Positions 42,463-52,345 of a DNA stretch of 64,000 nt are shown here, one piece after another. Source of the stretch: Paracoccus litorisediminis. Lineage in GTDB: Bacteria > Pseudomonadota > Alphaproteobacteria > Rhodobacterales > Rhodobacteraceae. The stretch covers positions 62,001-126,000 of the forward strand of contig NZ_WMIG01000012.1 of NCBI RefSeq assembly GCF_009711205.1, written 5' to 3'. A program made the position numbers and the translations under genes. The notes beneath the pieces were generated by a model. It was given only the letters and a program-made list of their open reading frames with translations. It was not told the DNA's origin and made no database searches. Positions within the stretch are counted from its first letter, which is position 1; the number at the start of each line of letters is the position of its first letter.

Positions 42463-42804
42463 ATGACCGATATCCTTCCGCCGTGCCCCGAATGTCGTTC
42501 CACCTATACCTATCAGGTGGATGCCCTGCTGACCTGCCCGGAATGTGGCCATGAGTGGTCGCCCGAGGCTGCGGCGGAATCCGGGCTTGAGGTGCGCGAC
42601 AGCGTCGGCAATCTGCTGGCCGATGGCGATACGGTCACGGTGATCAAGGATCTGAAGCTGAAGGGCTCTTCCAGCGTGATCAAGGTCGGGACCAAGGTGC
42701 GCGGCATTCGTGTCGTCGGCGGCGATCACGACATCGATTGCAAGATCCCCGGCGTCGGGCCGATCGGCCTCAAGTCGCAATTCGTCAAGAAGGTCACCGA
42801 CTAG
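42463..42804 (+). CDS. PhnA/YjdM-family zinc-ribbon protein
   Basis: 113 residues. An N-terminal zinc ribbon ([25 protein letters not shown], with Cys pairs CPEC and CPEC) is followed by the PhnA C-terminal domain: [38 protein letters not shown], and [21 protein letters not shown]. Members are named for alkylphosphonate uptake genes but do not belong to the C-P lyase; function is unknown, possibly phosphonoacetate-related. The start at 42463 is preferred because the ribbon begins directly after it. It converges on kdpE with a 24-bp gap. Confidence 0.88.
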   Translation: MTDILPPCPECRSTYTYQVDALLTCPECGHEWSPEAAAESGLEVRDSVGNLLADGDTVTVIKDLKLKGSSSVIKVGTKVRGIRVVGGDHDIDCKIPGVGPIGLKSQFVKKVTD

Positions 42805-42828
42805 GACGCGCCTGCATGGGCCGAGCGC

Positions 42829-43509
42829 CTAGCGTTCGGCCAGCCGGTAGCCCACGCCCGGCTCGGTGAAGATCCAGCGCGGGTCGGCGGCGTCGTCGCC
42901 CAGCTTTGCGCGCAGGTGACGGATATAGACGCGCAGATACTGGCTGTCCTCGGCATGGGCTGGACCCCAGATCGCTTTCAGAAGCATCTCTTGCGTTACC
43001 AGCCGCCCGGCATGGCTGGCCAGCAGCCACAGCAGGTCGAATTCCTTGCGGGTCAGCTTCAGGTCCTGACCATCCAGACTGGCGCGGTGGTCCTTGGCGT
43101 CGATGGCCAGCGGGCCCAGCTCCAGCCGGGCCGCGCCGCCTTCGGAGGCGCGGTCGCGCAGCAACCCGCGCAGCCGGGCCAGCAGTTCGCCGGTCGAAAA
43201 GGGCTTGGTCACGTAATCCTGTGCGCCCGCGTCCAGCGCGGCGATCTTGCCGGCCTCGTCGCTGCGCACCGACAGGACCAGCACCGGGACCGAGGACCAT
43301 TCCCGCACCCGCTTCAGCACGGTGATCCCATCCGCATCCGGCAGGCCCAGATCCAGCACGATGGCGGCGGGAACTTCGCGCGCAGCCAGCGCCACCCCTT
43401 CATGCGCCGAGGCGGCTTCCGAGACCAGCCAGCCCTCGGCCTCCAGCGCGACGCGCAGGAAGCGGCGGATCGGCGTCTCGTCCTCGACGATCAGGATGCG
43501 GGCGGTCAT
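42829..43509 (-). CDS. kdpE: KdpE response regulator
   Basis: 226 residues. Receiver domain with D53 (AAIVLDLGLPDADG) and the KPFSTGELLARL switch, and an OmpR-type DNA-binding domain (LKLTRKEFDLLWLLASHAGRLV, RVYIRHLRAKLGDD, FTEPGVGYRLAE). KdpE activates the kdp operon at low potassium. It overlaps kdpD by 4 bp and is the last gene of the operon. Confidence 0.95.
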   Translation of the reverse strand: MTARILIVEDETPIRRFLRVALEAEGWLVSEAASAHEGVALAAREVPAAIVLDLGLPDADGITVLKRVREWSSVPVLVLSVRSDEAGKIAALDAGAQDYVTKPFSTGELLARLRGLLRDRASEGGAARLELGPLAIDAKDHRASLDGQDLKLTRKEFDLLWLLASHAGRLVTQEMLLKAIWGPAHAEDSQYLRVYIRHLRAKLGDDAADPRWIFTEPGVGYRLAER

Positions 43510-46193
43510 GCGGGGCGCTCCGAGGCGGCAAAGGGCAGGGTCATCACGATGCGGGTGCCACGCCCATCCGGGTGAACGGGTTCGGCGGCAATCGTGCCAC
43601 CATGGGCTTCGACGATTCCCTTGCAGATGGCAAGGCCAAGCCCGGTGCCGACCTGTCCGCCATCGCCCTGTCCGGCGCGCCAGAACATGTCGAAGGCCAG
43701 CGCGGCAGAGCCCGGCGGCAGGCCCGGCCCCTCATCCTCGATTGCAAGGACGGCGTGATCGCCCTCGCTGCGGGCGGTGACGCGGATCGGCGTGCCGGGG
43801 CCGGAATATTTGCGGGCATTGTCGAGGATATTGACCAGAACCTGTTCGATCAGGATCGGGTCGATGGCGGCGGGGGCCATGTCCTCGGGGACCAGCACCT
43901 CGACCGGATGGCCCTTCAGCGGGCCGCGCAGGCGGTGACGGGCGGCGCCGACCAATTCGCGCAGATCGCTGGGGGAAAGGTTCAGCCGCAGCGCGCCATG
44001 GCCCAGCCGGGTCATGTCCAGCAGGTTCTGGATGTAGCGATCCAGCCGCTCGCCTTCCTCGCGGATGGTGTCGATCAGGATGTCGCGGCCCGTCTCGTCC
44101 AACCCCGGCTGGTCCAGCCCGCCCGCCGCCCCAAGGATCGAGACCAGCGGCGTGCGCAGATCATGACTGACCGATGAAAGCAGCGCGGTGCGCAGCCGCT
44201 CGGCCTCGCTGGCGACGCGGGTCTGGGCCAGATCTTCGGACAGGCGGATGCGCTCCAGCGCCAGCGCGACCTGATCGGCAAGGGCCTCCAGCAGGCGACG
44301 GTCGCCGGGATCGGGCTCGCGCCCGTCTTCATGCGCGATCCCCAAAGTGCCGATGCGGCGTTCGGCCTGACCCAGCGGCAGGAACAGCCAGCGCGAGGCG
44401 GGCAGCGTGGCCGAGCCGCGCCCGGCAGGCTCGCCATGTTCATAGGCGTAGCGGGCGGCGGACATTTCGCGCGGGGCCAGACGGTCCTCGGGGGGGAAGG
44501 CCCCGGCGATGGCCAGCTGACCATTGCCGTCGGGCACCAGCAGGATCGATTCCGCCTCAAGCACGGTGGCGACATGGCTGACGGCCGCCCAGACTACGTC
44601 GTCAAAGCCCGCCGCCGCCGCCGCCTTGCGCGAGAAGTCGTAAAGCTTGCGCGTGCGGTCCGCGATGGCACGCTGCGCGATGACCCGTCCACGCAGCCGC
44701 GCGGCAAGGTTGCCGGTCAGGATCGAGGCGACCAGGAACAGCACCAGCGTCAGGAACTGGCCTTGATCCCAGATGGTCAGGGTAAAGCGCGGCGGAGTGA
44801 AAAGGAAGTTATAGGCCAGAAAGCTGAGGCCTGCCGTCGCCACCGAAGGCCACAGCCCAAAGCGCGAGGCGACGGCCACGACCGCCGTCATGTAGATCAG
44901 CGACAGGCTGAGGACCGGGATCAGCCGGTCCGCCGCCGCCGCAATCAGGCTGACCCCCGCGACCGTCGCCACGACCACGGCGGCAAGGCGCAGTATCTGG
45001 GGCAGGGCGGGCGCGGGCGCGCTGCGGCGATGACGCGCCGGGCGGCCATCGTCGCCAACCAGCGTCAGTTCGTATTCCGTGGCCATCCGGGTCAGGCCAT
45101 TTGCCAGCCGCTCATGCGCGGTGGGGATCAGCCGGGCCAGCCGGTTCCGTGCGGGCGGGCGCGGCAGGATGATGCGGCGGATATTCAGGCGGCGGGCAAA
45201 ATCCAGCACCTCAGCGGCGGCGTCGCCTTCGACCTGCAGCACGGAATTGTCCGCGCCCAGCCGCTCGGCCAGCCGCAGCGCTGCGCCGGGCGTGTCGGAT
45301 GCCTCGCGCCGGGCGGCTTCCTCGGCGCGCAGGCTGGTCAGGGCCAGCACGAACCATTCCGTCCGCGCCCGGTCGGCCGAGCGCTTGCCGATGCGGATCG
45401 CGTCGCGCCCGGCGGCGCCTTCGGGCAGCAGGACAAGGATGCGCTCCTGCGTGGGCCAGGGGCCTTCGATGGCATTGGCGGCCATATGTTCCTGCAATTG
45501 CGCATCCACCCGGTCGGCGGCAGTGCGCATGGCCAGTTCGCGCAGCGCGGTCAGGTTGCCCTTGGCAAAGAAATTCGCCACCGCCCGCGCCGCCTGATCC
45601 TGCACATAGACCTTGCCCGCGCGCAGGCGCTCGATCAGCTCATCCGGGGGCAGGTCGATCAGTTCGATCTGGTCGGCCATTTCCAGAACGCGGTCGGGCA
45701 CCGTCTCGCGCACGCGGACGCCGGTGATGCGGGCGACGGTGTCGTTCAGCGTTTCGACATGCTGGACGTTCAGGGTGGTATAGACGTCGATCCCGGCGGC
45801 CAGCACGTCCTCGACATCCTGCCAGCGCTTGTCGTGACGCCCGCCCGACAGGTTGGAATGGGCCAGCTCATCGATCAGGGCAATGTCGGGACGGGCGGCG
45901 ATCAATGCGTCCACGTCCATTTCCTGCAGGATGCGGCCACCATGCAGCACCCGGCGGCGGGGCAGCACGGTCAGATCGCGCAGCAGGGCCTCGGTCTCGG
46001 CGCGGCCATGGGTCTCGGCCACGCCGACCAGAACATGCTGACCCGCGGCCAGCCGGGACCGGGCGGCTTCCAGCATGGCATAGGTCTTGCCCACGCCCGG
46101 CGCCGCCCCCAGGAAGACCTTGAGCCGCCCGCGGTTTTCACGGCGGGCTTCGGGCAGCAGGGCCTCGGGTTCGGGGCGGCGCGGTTCGGGCAT
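43506..46193 (-). CDS. kdpD: KdpD potassium-sensing histidine kinase
   Basis: 895 residues. The N-terminal KdpD domain has Walker A GAAPGVGKT (29-37) and IALIDELAHSN, then a Usp-like domain (ERILVLLPEGAAGRDAIRIG). Four spans around residues 395-500 are followed by a GAF-like domain and a HisKA/HATPase core with SSVSHDLRTPLVSILG and VGTGLGLAICKGIVEAHGG. KdpD senses low K+ or osmotic stress and phosphorylates KdpE. Full-length and intact; overlaps kdpE by 4 bp. Confidence 0.96.
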   Translation of the reverse strand: MPEPRRPEPEALLPEARRENRGRLKVFLGAAPGVGKTYAMLEAARSRLAAGQHVLVGVAETHGRAETEALLRDLTVLPRRRVLHGGRILQEMDVDALIAARPDIALIDELAHSNLSGGRHDKRWQDVEDVLAAGIDVYTTLNVQHVETLNDTVARITGVRVRETVPDRVLEMADQIELIDLPPDELIERLRAGKVYVQDQAARAVANFFAKGNLTALRELAMRTAADRVDAQLQEHMAANAIEGPWPTQERILVLLPEGAAGRDAIRIGKRSADRARTEWFVLALTSLRAEEAARREASDTPGAALRLAERLGADNSVLQVEGDAAAEVLDFARRLNIRRIILPRPPARNRLARLIPTAHERLANGLTRMATEYELTLVGDDGRPARHRRSAPAPALPQILRLAAVVVATVAGVSLIAAAADRLIPVLSLSLIYMTAVVAVASRFGLWPSVATAGLSFLAYNFLFTPPRFTLTIWDQGQFLTLVLFLVASILTGNLAARLRGRVIAQRAIADRTRKLYDFSRKAAAAAGFDDVVWAAVSHVATVLEAESILLVPDGNGQLAIAGAFPPEDRLAPREMSAARYAYEHGEPAGRGSATLPASRWLFLPLGQAERRIGTLGIAHEDGREPDPGDRRLLEALADQVALALERIRLSEDLAQTRVASEAERLRTALLSSVSHDLRTPLVSILGAAGGLDQPGLDETGRDILIDTIREEGERLDRYIQNLLDMTRLGHGALRLNLSPSDLRELVGAARHRLRGPLKGHPVEVLVPEDMAPAAIDPILIEQVLVNILDNARKYSGPGTPIRVTARSEGDHAVLAIEDEGPGLPPGSAALAFDMFWRAGQGDGGQVGTGLGLAICKGIVEAHGGTIAAEPVHPDGRGTRIVMTLPFAASERPA

Positions 46194-46201
46194 GGGCGTC
46201 C

Positions 46202-46789
46202 TCAGTTGCCGCCAGAGGGCGTCATCGGCATCGCCTCGTCAAGCGCGAGGTTGGTCAGCAGCACATTGACGCGCGCCTCGCCGTAAAGACCCCAAAGCGG
46301 CTGGGTGACGTGGCCTGCGATGACCGCCTGCACGGCGTCGGGATCGACCCCGCGCGCCTTGGCGATGCGGATCGCCTGCGCCGTCGCATTCGCCACCGAT
46401 ATCTCGGGGTCCAGCCCCGAGCCCGAGGCCGTCACCGCATCCACCGGCGCGGGCGCGCCATTCGTCGCCTGATAGGCGGCCCGGCGTTCAGCGATCTGCC
46501 GCGCCAGCGCCGCCGAGCCGGGCGACAGGTTCGAGGCCCCGCTGGGCATGGTTGCGTAATCGACCGCCGAGGGGCGCGGATGCAGATAGCCTGCCCCGGC
46601 AAAGGGCTGCGCGACCAGCGCCGAGCCGATGGGCTGGCCGTCGCGCAGGGTGATGCTGGCTTGCGACAACTCGGGCGCGATTACCCGCGCCAGCCCGGTC
46701 ATCGCCAGCGGATAGGCCAGCCCGGTCAGCAGGGTCATGGCGACCAGCATGGTCGCGGCGGGGCGGATCTGGTTGAGCATGATGGGCAA
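46202..46789 (-). CDS. kdpC: KdpC subunit of the potassium-transporting ATPase
   Basis: 195 residues with one N-terminal membrane span (AATMLVAMTLLTGLAYPLAMT) and the KdpC core: IGSALVAQPFAGAGYLHPRPSA, VDAVTASGSGLDPEISVANA and AQAIRIAKARGVDP. It helps assemble the Kdp complex and may stabilise nucleotide binding. It starts 3 bp after the kdpB stop codon. Confidence 0.95.
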   Translation of the reverse strand: MPIMLNQIRPAATMLVAMTLLTGLAYPLAMTGLARVIAPELSQASITLRDGQPIGSALVAQPFAGAGYLHPRPSAVDYATMPSGASNLSPGSAALARQIAERRAAYQATNGAPAPVDAVTASGSGLDPEISVANATAQAIRIAKARGVDPDAVQAVIAGHVTQPLWGLYGEARVNVLLTNLALDEAMPMTPSGGN

Positions 46790-46792
46790 CTC

Positions 46793-48835
46793 CTATGCCA
46801 GCCCCAGCGCGGTCACGCCCATGTCGATCAGCTTGATGCCGATGAAGGGCGCGACGATGCCGCCAAGGCCATAGATGGTCAGGTTCCGGCGCAGCAGTGC
46901 TGCGGCACTGGAGGGCTGGTATGCGACCCCGCGCAGCGCCAGCGGGATCAGGGCCACGATGATCAGCGCATTGAAGATCACCGCCGAGAGGATGGCGCTT
47001 TGCGGGCTGGACAGGCCCATGACGTTCAGCACCCCAAGCCCCGGATAGGCGGCCACAAAGATCGCGGGCAGGATGGCGAAATACTTGGCCACGTCATTGG
47101 CGATGCTGAAGGTGGTCAGCGCGCCACGGCTGATCAGCAACTGCTTGCCGACCATCACCACCTCGATCAGTTTCGTCGGGTCGCTGTCCAGATCGATCAG
47201 GTTCGCGGCCTCCTTGGCGGCAGGCGTCCCCGAGTTCATGGCGACGCCCACATCCGCCTGCGCCAGCGCCGGCGCGTCGTTCGAGCCGTCTCCGCACATG
47301 GCGACCAGCCGCCCGCCCGCCTGTTCCTTGCGGATGTAGTCCAGCTTCATCTCGGGCGTGGCTTCGGCAAGGAAATCGTCCACCCCGGCCTCGGCGGCGA
47401 TGGCGGCGGCGGTCAGCGGGTTGTCCCCGGTGATCATCACCGTGCGGATGCCCATGGCGCGCAGCGCGACAAAGCGTTCGCGTATGCCGGGCTTGATCAC
47501 ATCCTTCAGGTGGATCGCGCCAAGGATCTGGTCATTTTCGGCGACCAGCAGGGGTGTGCCGCCGGAACGCGCGATCTCATCCACGCGGGCGCGCAGGGCA
47601 GGATCGGTGCTTTGGCCGGTAAAGCGCTCGATCGCGTCGACCGCCCCCTTGCGCAGCCGGATGCCGGCGAAATCCACCCCCGACAACCGCGATTGCGCCG
47701 AAAACGGCACCGGGACCGAGCCGGGCTCGGGGATGCGGGTGACCGTTTGCAGCTGCCTTTCGGCCAGCTCGACGATGGATTTGCCCTCGGGCGTGTCATC
47801 GGCCAGCGAGGCCAGAAACGCCGCCATTGCCAGTTTGCGCGTATCCGTGCCACGGGCCGGGACAAAGGCGTCGGCCATGCGGTTGCCAAAGGTGATCGTG
47901 CCGGTCTTGTCCAGCAGCAGGATGTCGACATCGCCCGCCGCCTCGACCGCGCGGCCGGATTTGGCGATGACATTGGCCCGCACCAGCCGATCCATGCCCG
48001 CGATGCCGATGGCGGAAAGCAGCCCCCCGATCGTGGTCGGGATCAGCGTTACGAACAGCGCGGACAGGGTGATGACCGGGATGACGATGCCCGAATAGCG
48101 CGCAAAGGGTTCCAGCGTCACCACCACGATCAGAAAGATCAGCGTCAGCCCGGCCAGCAGGATGTTCAGCGCGATCTCGTTCGGAGTCCTTTGCCGTTCA
48201 GCCCCCTCGACCAGCGCGATCATCCGGTCAAGGAAGCTTTTGCCCGGCTCGGCGGTGATGCGGATGATCAGGCTGTCCGAGACGATCCGCGTCCCCCCCG
48301 TCACCGAGCAGCGGTCGCCGCCGCTCTCGCGGATTACCGGGGCGCTTTCACCGGTAATCGCGCTTTCATCGACCGAGGCGACGCCCCGGATCACCTCGGC
48401 ATCGGTGGGGATCAGATCGCCCGCCTCGACCAGCACCAGCTGCCCGGTCCGCAGCGCGCCCGAGGGCACCAGCCGCGGTGCCTGATCGGCCTCATGCGCC
48501 AGCAGCTTGACCGTGGTTTCCGCCTTGGTGGCGCGCAGGCTGTCGGCGCGGGCCTTGCCACGGCCCTCGGCCAGTGCCTCGGCGAAATTGGCAAAGATCA
48601 CGCAGACCCACAGCCAGAAGGCGATCTGGATGCTGACCGCCGCGCCGGGCGTGCCGATGGCCATATCGCGCAGCGCCAGCGCGCTGGTCAGGGTGGCGGT
48701 GACGGCGGTGACGAAGATCACCGGATTGCCCATCAGCGCGCGGGGGTGAAGTTTCACGAACGCGGCGCGCAAGGCTGCGCCGTATAGCCCGGCAGGGGGC
48801 GATTGGGCGGATATCTGGGCGGTTTCGGTGGACAT
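46793..48835 (-). CDS. kdpB: KdpB P-type ATPase subunit
   Basis: 680 residues. P-type ATPase features include the phosphorylation site DKTGTIT (in [15 protein letters not shown]), the actuator loop [16 protein letters not shown] (the TGES motif) and the hinge [18 protein letters not shown]. It hydrolyses ATP to drive K+ through KdpA. ATG 48835 is preferred because GAGGA lies 8 nt upstream; an ATG at 48850 is also in frame. Order and spacing match a complete kdpFABC. Confidence 0.95.
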   Translation of the reverse strand: MSTETAQISAQSPPAGLYGAALRAAFVKLHPRALMGNPVIFVTAVTATLTSALALRDMAIGTPGAAVSIQIAFWLWVCVIFANFAEALAEGRGKARADSLRATKAETTVKLLAHEADQAPRLVPSGALRTGQLVLVEAGDLIPTDAEVIRGVASVDESAITGESAPVIRESGGDRCSVTGGTRIVSDSLIIRITAEPGKSFLDRMIALVEGAERQRTPNEIALNILLAGLTLIFLIVVVTLEPFARYSGIVIPVITLSALFVTLIPTTIGGLLSAIGIAGMDRLVRANVIAKSGRAVEAAGDVDILLLDKTGTITFGNRMADAFVPARGTDTRKLAMAAFLASLADDTPEGKSIVELAERQLQTVTRIPEPGSVPVPFSAQSRLSGVDFAGIRLRKGAVDAIERFTGQSTDPALRARVDEIARSGGTPLLVAENDQILGAIHLKDVIKPGIRERFVALRAMGIRTVMITGDNPLTAAAIAAEAGVDDFLAEATPEMKLDYIRKEQAGGRLVAMCGDGSNDAPALAQADVGVAMNSGTPAAKEAANLIDLDSDPTKLIEVVMVGKQLLISRGALTTFSIANDVAKYFAILPAIFVAAYPGLGVLNVMGLSSPQSAILSAVIFNALIIVALIPLALRGVAYQPSSAAALLRRNLTIYGLGGIVAPFIGIKLIDMGVTALGLA

Positions 48836-48859
48836 CTTGATGGTCCTCATGGGATGGGC

Positions 48860-50524
48860 TTAGAAGCTCTGGCCGATGGCCAGCGCGGTGTGTTCGGCGA
48901 TGGGTCCCAGCGCCAGCACCGGAAAGAAGGTCAGCGCGCCAAGGATCAGCACGGTCAGCACCAGCAGCGTGACGAATAGCGGGCCATGCGTCGGGAAGGT
49001 GCCGACCGTGACCGGGCTTTGACGCTTGGCGATCAGCGATCCGGCGATGGCAAGCATGGGCAGGATGATCGCGAAGCGGCCAAGGATCATCAGCAGCCCC
49101 AGCGCCGTGGTCTGCCATTGCGCCGCCGCCCCCCAGCCCGCAAAGGCCGAGCCGTTATTGCCGACGGCGGAACTGTAGGCGTAAAGCGTTTCCGACAGCC
49201 CATGCGGTCCGGCCTCCTGTATCGAGGCTGCGGCCGTCGGCACCGTGACCGAGATCGCGCCGCCGATCAGGATGCCCAGCGGCATCGACAAAAAGGCCAG
49301 CATCGCCAGCGTGACCTCGCGCGCCTCGATCTTGCGGCCCAGATATTCGGGCGTGCGCCCGACCATCAGCCCGGCAAGGAACACCGCCAGCACGACATAC
49401 AGAAGCATCCCGTAAAGCCCGGCTCCGACCCCGCCAAAGATCACCTCGCCGATCGCCATGTTGACGATCTCGACCAGCCCCGACAGCGGCATGAAGCTGT
49501 CATGCATCGCATTGACCGAGCCGTTCGAGGCCGCTGTGGTCACCACGCCCCAAAGCGCCGACAGGGCCGCACCAAAACGCATCTCCTTGCCTTCAAGGCT
49601 GGCCGCGCCGGTCTCTCCGGCCCAGACCACGACCAGGCCGATCAGGAACATGACACCCATGGCGGCATAGATCGCCCAGCCCTGGCGGGCATCGCGCGCC
49701 ATGCGCCCGAACAGGAAGCAGAAGGCGACCGGGATCAGCAGGATCGACAGGCATTGCAGCATGTTCGACGCGACCGTCGGGTTTTCCAGCGGATGGGCCG
49801 AGTTCACGCCAAAGAAGCCGCCGCCATTGGTGCCCAGTTGCTTGATCGCGATCTGGCTGGCGGCGGGTCCGCGCGGGATGATCTGCTGCGCGCCCTCAAG
49901 CGTGGTGACATGCGCTCCGCCCAGCAGCGTCTGCGGCACGCCCTGCAGGATCAGCGCCACGGCCAGCAGGATCGACAGCGGCAGCAGTACATACAAAACC
50001 GATCGCGTCATATCGGTCCAGAAATTGCCCAGACCTGTGCCCTTTGGTGCGGTAAAACCACGGATCACCGCCAGCCCCACCGCCATCCCCGTCGCGGCCG
50101 AGACGAAATTCTGCACCGTCAGCCCGGTCATCTGCGACAGGTAGCTCAGCTGTGCCTCGCCGGAATAGGCCTGCCAGTTGGTGTTGGTGACAAAGCTGAC
50201 CGCCGTGTTGAAGGCCAGATCCGGGCTGATCGCGCCCACCCCATCCGGGTTCAGGGGCAGGACCTGCTGCAATCGCAAGATCCCGTACAGCAGCACGAAC
50301 CCCAGCAAATTGAAGGCGAGCGCCGCCAGCGCATAGCCCCGCCAGCCCTGCTGGACCTGCGCGTCGATGCCGCTCAGCCGATAGATGCCGCGCTCGACCG
50401 GGCCGAGAACGGTTGTCAGAGGGTTCGGCCCGCCCTCATAGACGCGGGTCATCCAGCGGGCCAGCACCCATCCCCCTGCTGTCAGCGCCGCGCAAAACAG
50501 CGCATATCCCATCAGGTCATGCAT
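48860..50524 (-). CDS. kdpA: KdpA potassium channel-like subunit
   Basis: 554 residues with about ten membrane spans. The four MPM repeats carry pore loops such as NTAVSFVTNTNWQAYSGE and the GTNGGGFFGVNSAHP filter (in QLGTNGGGFFGVN). It forms the K+ path of the Kdp complex. The coding region is intact and lies 9 bp after kdpF. Confidence 0.95.
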   Translation of the reverse strand: MHDLMGYALFCAALTAGGWVLARWMTRVYEGGPNPLTTVLGPVERGIYRLSGIDAQVQQGWRGYALAALAFNLLGFVLLYGILRLQQVLPLNPDGVGAISPDLAFNTAVSFVTNTNWQAYSGEAQLSYLSQMTGLTVQNFVSAATGMAVGLAVIRGFTAPKGTGLGNFWTDMTRSVLYVLLPLSILLAVALILQGVPQTLLGGAHVTTLEGAQQIIPRGPAASQIAIKQLGTNGGGFFGVNSAHPLENPTVASNMLQCLSILLIPVAFCFLFGRMARDARQGWAIYAAMGVMFLIGLVVVWAGETGAASLEGKEMRFGAALSALWGVVTTAASNGSVNAMHDSFMPLSGLVEIVNMAIGEVIFGGVGAGLYGMLLYVVLAVFLAGLMVGRTPEYLGRKIEAREVTLAMLAFLSMPLGILIGGAISVTVPTAAASIQEAGPHGLSETLYAYSSAVGNNGSAFAGWGAAAQWQTTALGLLMILGRFAIILPMLAIAGSLIAKRQSPVTVGTFPTHGPLFVTLLVLTVLILGALTFFPVLALGPIAEHTALAIGQSF

Positions 50525-50533
50525 GGCTGGCCC

Positions 50534-50620
50534 TCAGAAACGGTCCGGGCGCAGCAGCGCCAGAACCAGAAAGCCGAAAATCCCCGCCGCAGTGGCGAGG
50601 CCAAGGATCAGGTCGAACAT
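50534..50620 (-). CDS. kdpF: KdpF small membrane subunit
   Basis: A 28-residue single-span peptide, MFDLILGLATAAGIFGFLVL followed by ALLRPDRF. The LLRPDRF/ALLRPERF tail is the standard KdpF ending. It stabilises the KdpABC complex in the inner membrane. It is too short for ordinary gene finders. It ends 10 bp before the kdpA start. Confidence 0.9.
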   Translation of the reverse strand: MFDLILGLATAAGIFGFLVLALLRPDRF

Positions 50621-50629
50621 GGGCGCGCC

Positions 50630-50713
50630 TCATATCCGTTCGATCAGGCGCAGCGCGCCCGCGAAACCGGCAATGCCGATGATCCCCAGTCCCAGATAGA
50701 CGATGTCTGCCAT
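50630..50713 (-). CDS. 27-residue single-span peptide ahead of kdpF
   Basis: ATG at 50713 opens MADIVYLGLGIIGIAGFAGA followed by LRLIERI and a TGA. It is a hydrophobic peptide of KdpF size with an N-terminal acidic and C-terminal basic residue, so it would insert as one span. It precedes kdpF by 9 bp and is most likely the first gene of the operon. It may be a second small Kdp subunit or a leader; no homology is claimed. Confidence 0.6.
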   Translation of the reverse strand: MADIVYLGLGIIGIAGFAGALRLIERI

Positions 50714-50727
50714 GGCAGCACTCCTGC

Positions 50728-51345
50728 TTATGTCATGGCACAGAGATCGGGCAGAGGGGCGTTAAGCCGCCATGTCGAAGATCGCGGATGGCGTAAAAAA
50801 CGCGTATAAATCCGGGCGGCTAGGCGTCCCCGCGCGGCAGAGCTTCTTCGGATATTGGCAACTAGCGCTTTGAAGTCGAAATAGCCGATGTTGTAGTAAA
50901 GCTCCGCCCGGGTCTGCATCTTGGGCACGGCCGCGTCCGTGCTGTCATGATCGCGTAGCGTGGTGTAAAGCCACGCCTGCGCCTTGTTCGCCACCCGCAG
51001 CAATGAGCCCGGCCAGATGAGCATACGGTAGCCCAGTTCCTGCAGCTGAACTCCGGTCAGGTGCGGACTGCGGTCGAATTCGGTCATGTTGGCCAGCAAC
51101 GGAGCCTGCCCCCTCGAAACGGCGCATCATCACCAAGACGTTCAGCGCCTCGCCATAGCCGGTATCGGCATCGACCAGCAGCAGGCCGGCACTGGCGATC
51201 TGGCGGACAAAGAAGCAGACATCCTCGATGGTGATCAGTCCCAGATCGGGCAGGGGGCGCTTATGTCCGCCCCCGGACAATTACAGCCACTCGAACCCGG
51301 CCAAGCCGGCCTGAAATGCAGCCTGCCCGGTAAGGGCACCGGGCT
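50728..51345 (-). pseudogene. Broken isocitrate lyase/PEP mutase family gene (methylisocitrate lyase-like)
   Basis: Pieces of one PrpB-like enzyme are in order on the minus strand. FQAGLAGFEWL is followed by a stop (TAA where a Tyr codon would be expected), then LSGGGHKRPLPDLGLITIE and LLLVDADTGYGEALNVLVM (the metal-binding DADTGYG). A frameshift near 51100 leads to the next piece: LLANMTEFDRSPHLTGVQL, LGYRMLIWPGSLLRVANKA, then TRAELYYNIGYFDF. The functional enzyme cleaves 2-methylisocitrate or related C-C or C-P bonds. The stop and frameshift make it a pseudogene. Confidence 0.8.
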
Positions 51346-51421
51346 GTGAAACCCGCGCGCGAAAGCGTTGCCCGGCGGGGATCGGGCGGTGACGGGTCAG
51401 CGAGGTTATCCTATTCCTCGG

Positions 51422-52135
51422 TCATGCGGGCTTCAGCCGGAAGCAGTTGGCGCATCGATCGCGGCAGCAGCAAGGTGGCGATCCACCTGGATCACAGGAT
51501 CTGGACCTCGCCCGTCGAAAGCGACAGTGCCCGGCGAAGGTTGGTTTCCAGAATGTCGCCCAACACGAAGCCTAGGATCAGCAGTCCCATCGGCACCGAC
51601 ATCCGCCGCAGCCCTCGACCGCGACCATCAGGATCCGATCGAAGATCGCCGACTTGTCCGAATGGACGCGCACGGCCGAGACTAGGACGATAAAGGGCAC
51701 CAGAACCCATGCAGGGACCGACAGCATTCGGGCGAATACCCCGCCCAGCGGGATATTCATCGCCAGCAACATGACATTGCCGATGAACAGCGACGCGATC
51801 AGGCCCCAGACCAGATCGGGCTGCGCGGTGAACAGCGTCGACCCCGGCGTCAAATTGTACAGCGTCAGCACCCCCAGCATGATCGCCGTGGTCCCCGAGC
51901 TGGGAATGCCCAGGGTCAGCATCGGGGCGAAGTTCGAATTCGACGCCGAGTTGTTGGCCGCCTCGACCATGGCAAGACCGATGCCGGTCGCCAGCAATGC
52001 CTTGACCGGCTGATCGGCCAGCAATCCGGTCAGGCAGGCAAAGGCAAATACCATCAGCGCGACATATTCCATCGGGCCAAAGGCTGCCAGCACGATCCCC
52101 ACCGTTGCCAAAATCGAACCCAGATCGAGGTCCAG
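51422..52135 (-). pseudogene. Broken TctA permease of a tripartite tricarboxylate transporter
   Basis: Residues match the C-terminal half of TctA: FGPMEYVALMVFAFACLTGLL, then an abrupt join (large internal deletion) to EAANNSASNSNFAPMLTLGIP and PDLVWGLIASLFIGNVMLLA. A frameshift near 51600 gives a final piece with MSVPMGLLILGFVLGDILE and TNLRRALSLSTG. An intact TctA has about 500 residues and 11-12 spans. Loss of most of the N-terminal half and the frameshift mean it cannot work. Confidence 0.8.
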
Positions 52136-52189
52136 ACCGTCAGCGACAGCGCCACCCCGGCGCGGTCCCGACGGGACAGTAGATAGCGC

Positions 52190-52345
52190 TCAAGCGCGGT
52201 CATCACCGCCTTCATCCAGTCCTGAATGCCTATGGTGCCGCGGGTCCCAGAATGACCGCGCCGGGATCGGCCCCGAGCGAAGCCACCCAGCGCACGTCAT
52301 CCTCATCATAGGCACCGAACTTGCTTGGAGTGTGGTTCATTCATG
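52190..52345 (-). pseudogene. Fragment of a TctC/Bug-family receptor gene
   Basis: Two joined pieces, FGAYDEDDVRWVASLGADPG (with AVILGP) and, in another frame after a deletion, GTIGIQDWMKAVMTALERYL. They line up with GDVRWLAQVAQDYGAIVV and GGTIGGQDWMRAAMTAEL of the intact receptor at 36772. Only about 50 of 320 residues remain. Together with the broken TctA it marks a lost tctCA locus. Confidence 0.7.

Noticed and set aside
46310..48787. 825-codon open frame on the plus strand across kdpC and kdpB
   Set aside because: It is antisense to two textbook kdp genes, is low-complexity (His/Gln/Arg-rich), and has no ribosome site.
48986..50809. 607-codon plus-strand frame across kdpA, kdpF and the small peptide
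   Set aside because: Same shadow effect; the minus-strand kdp genes are unambiguous.
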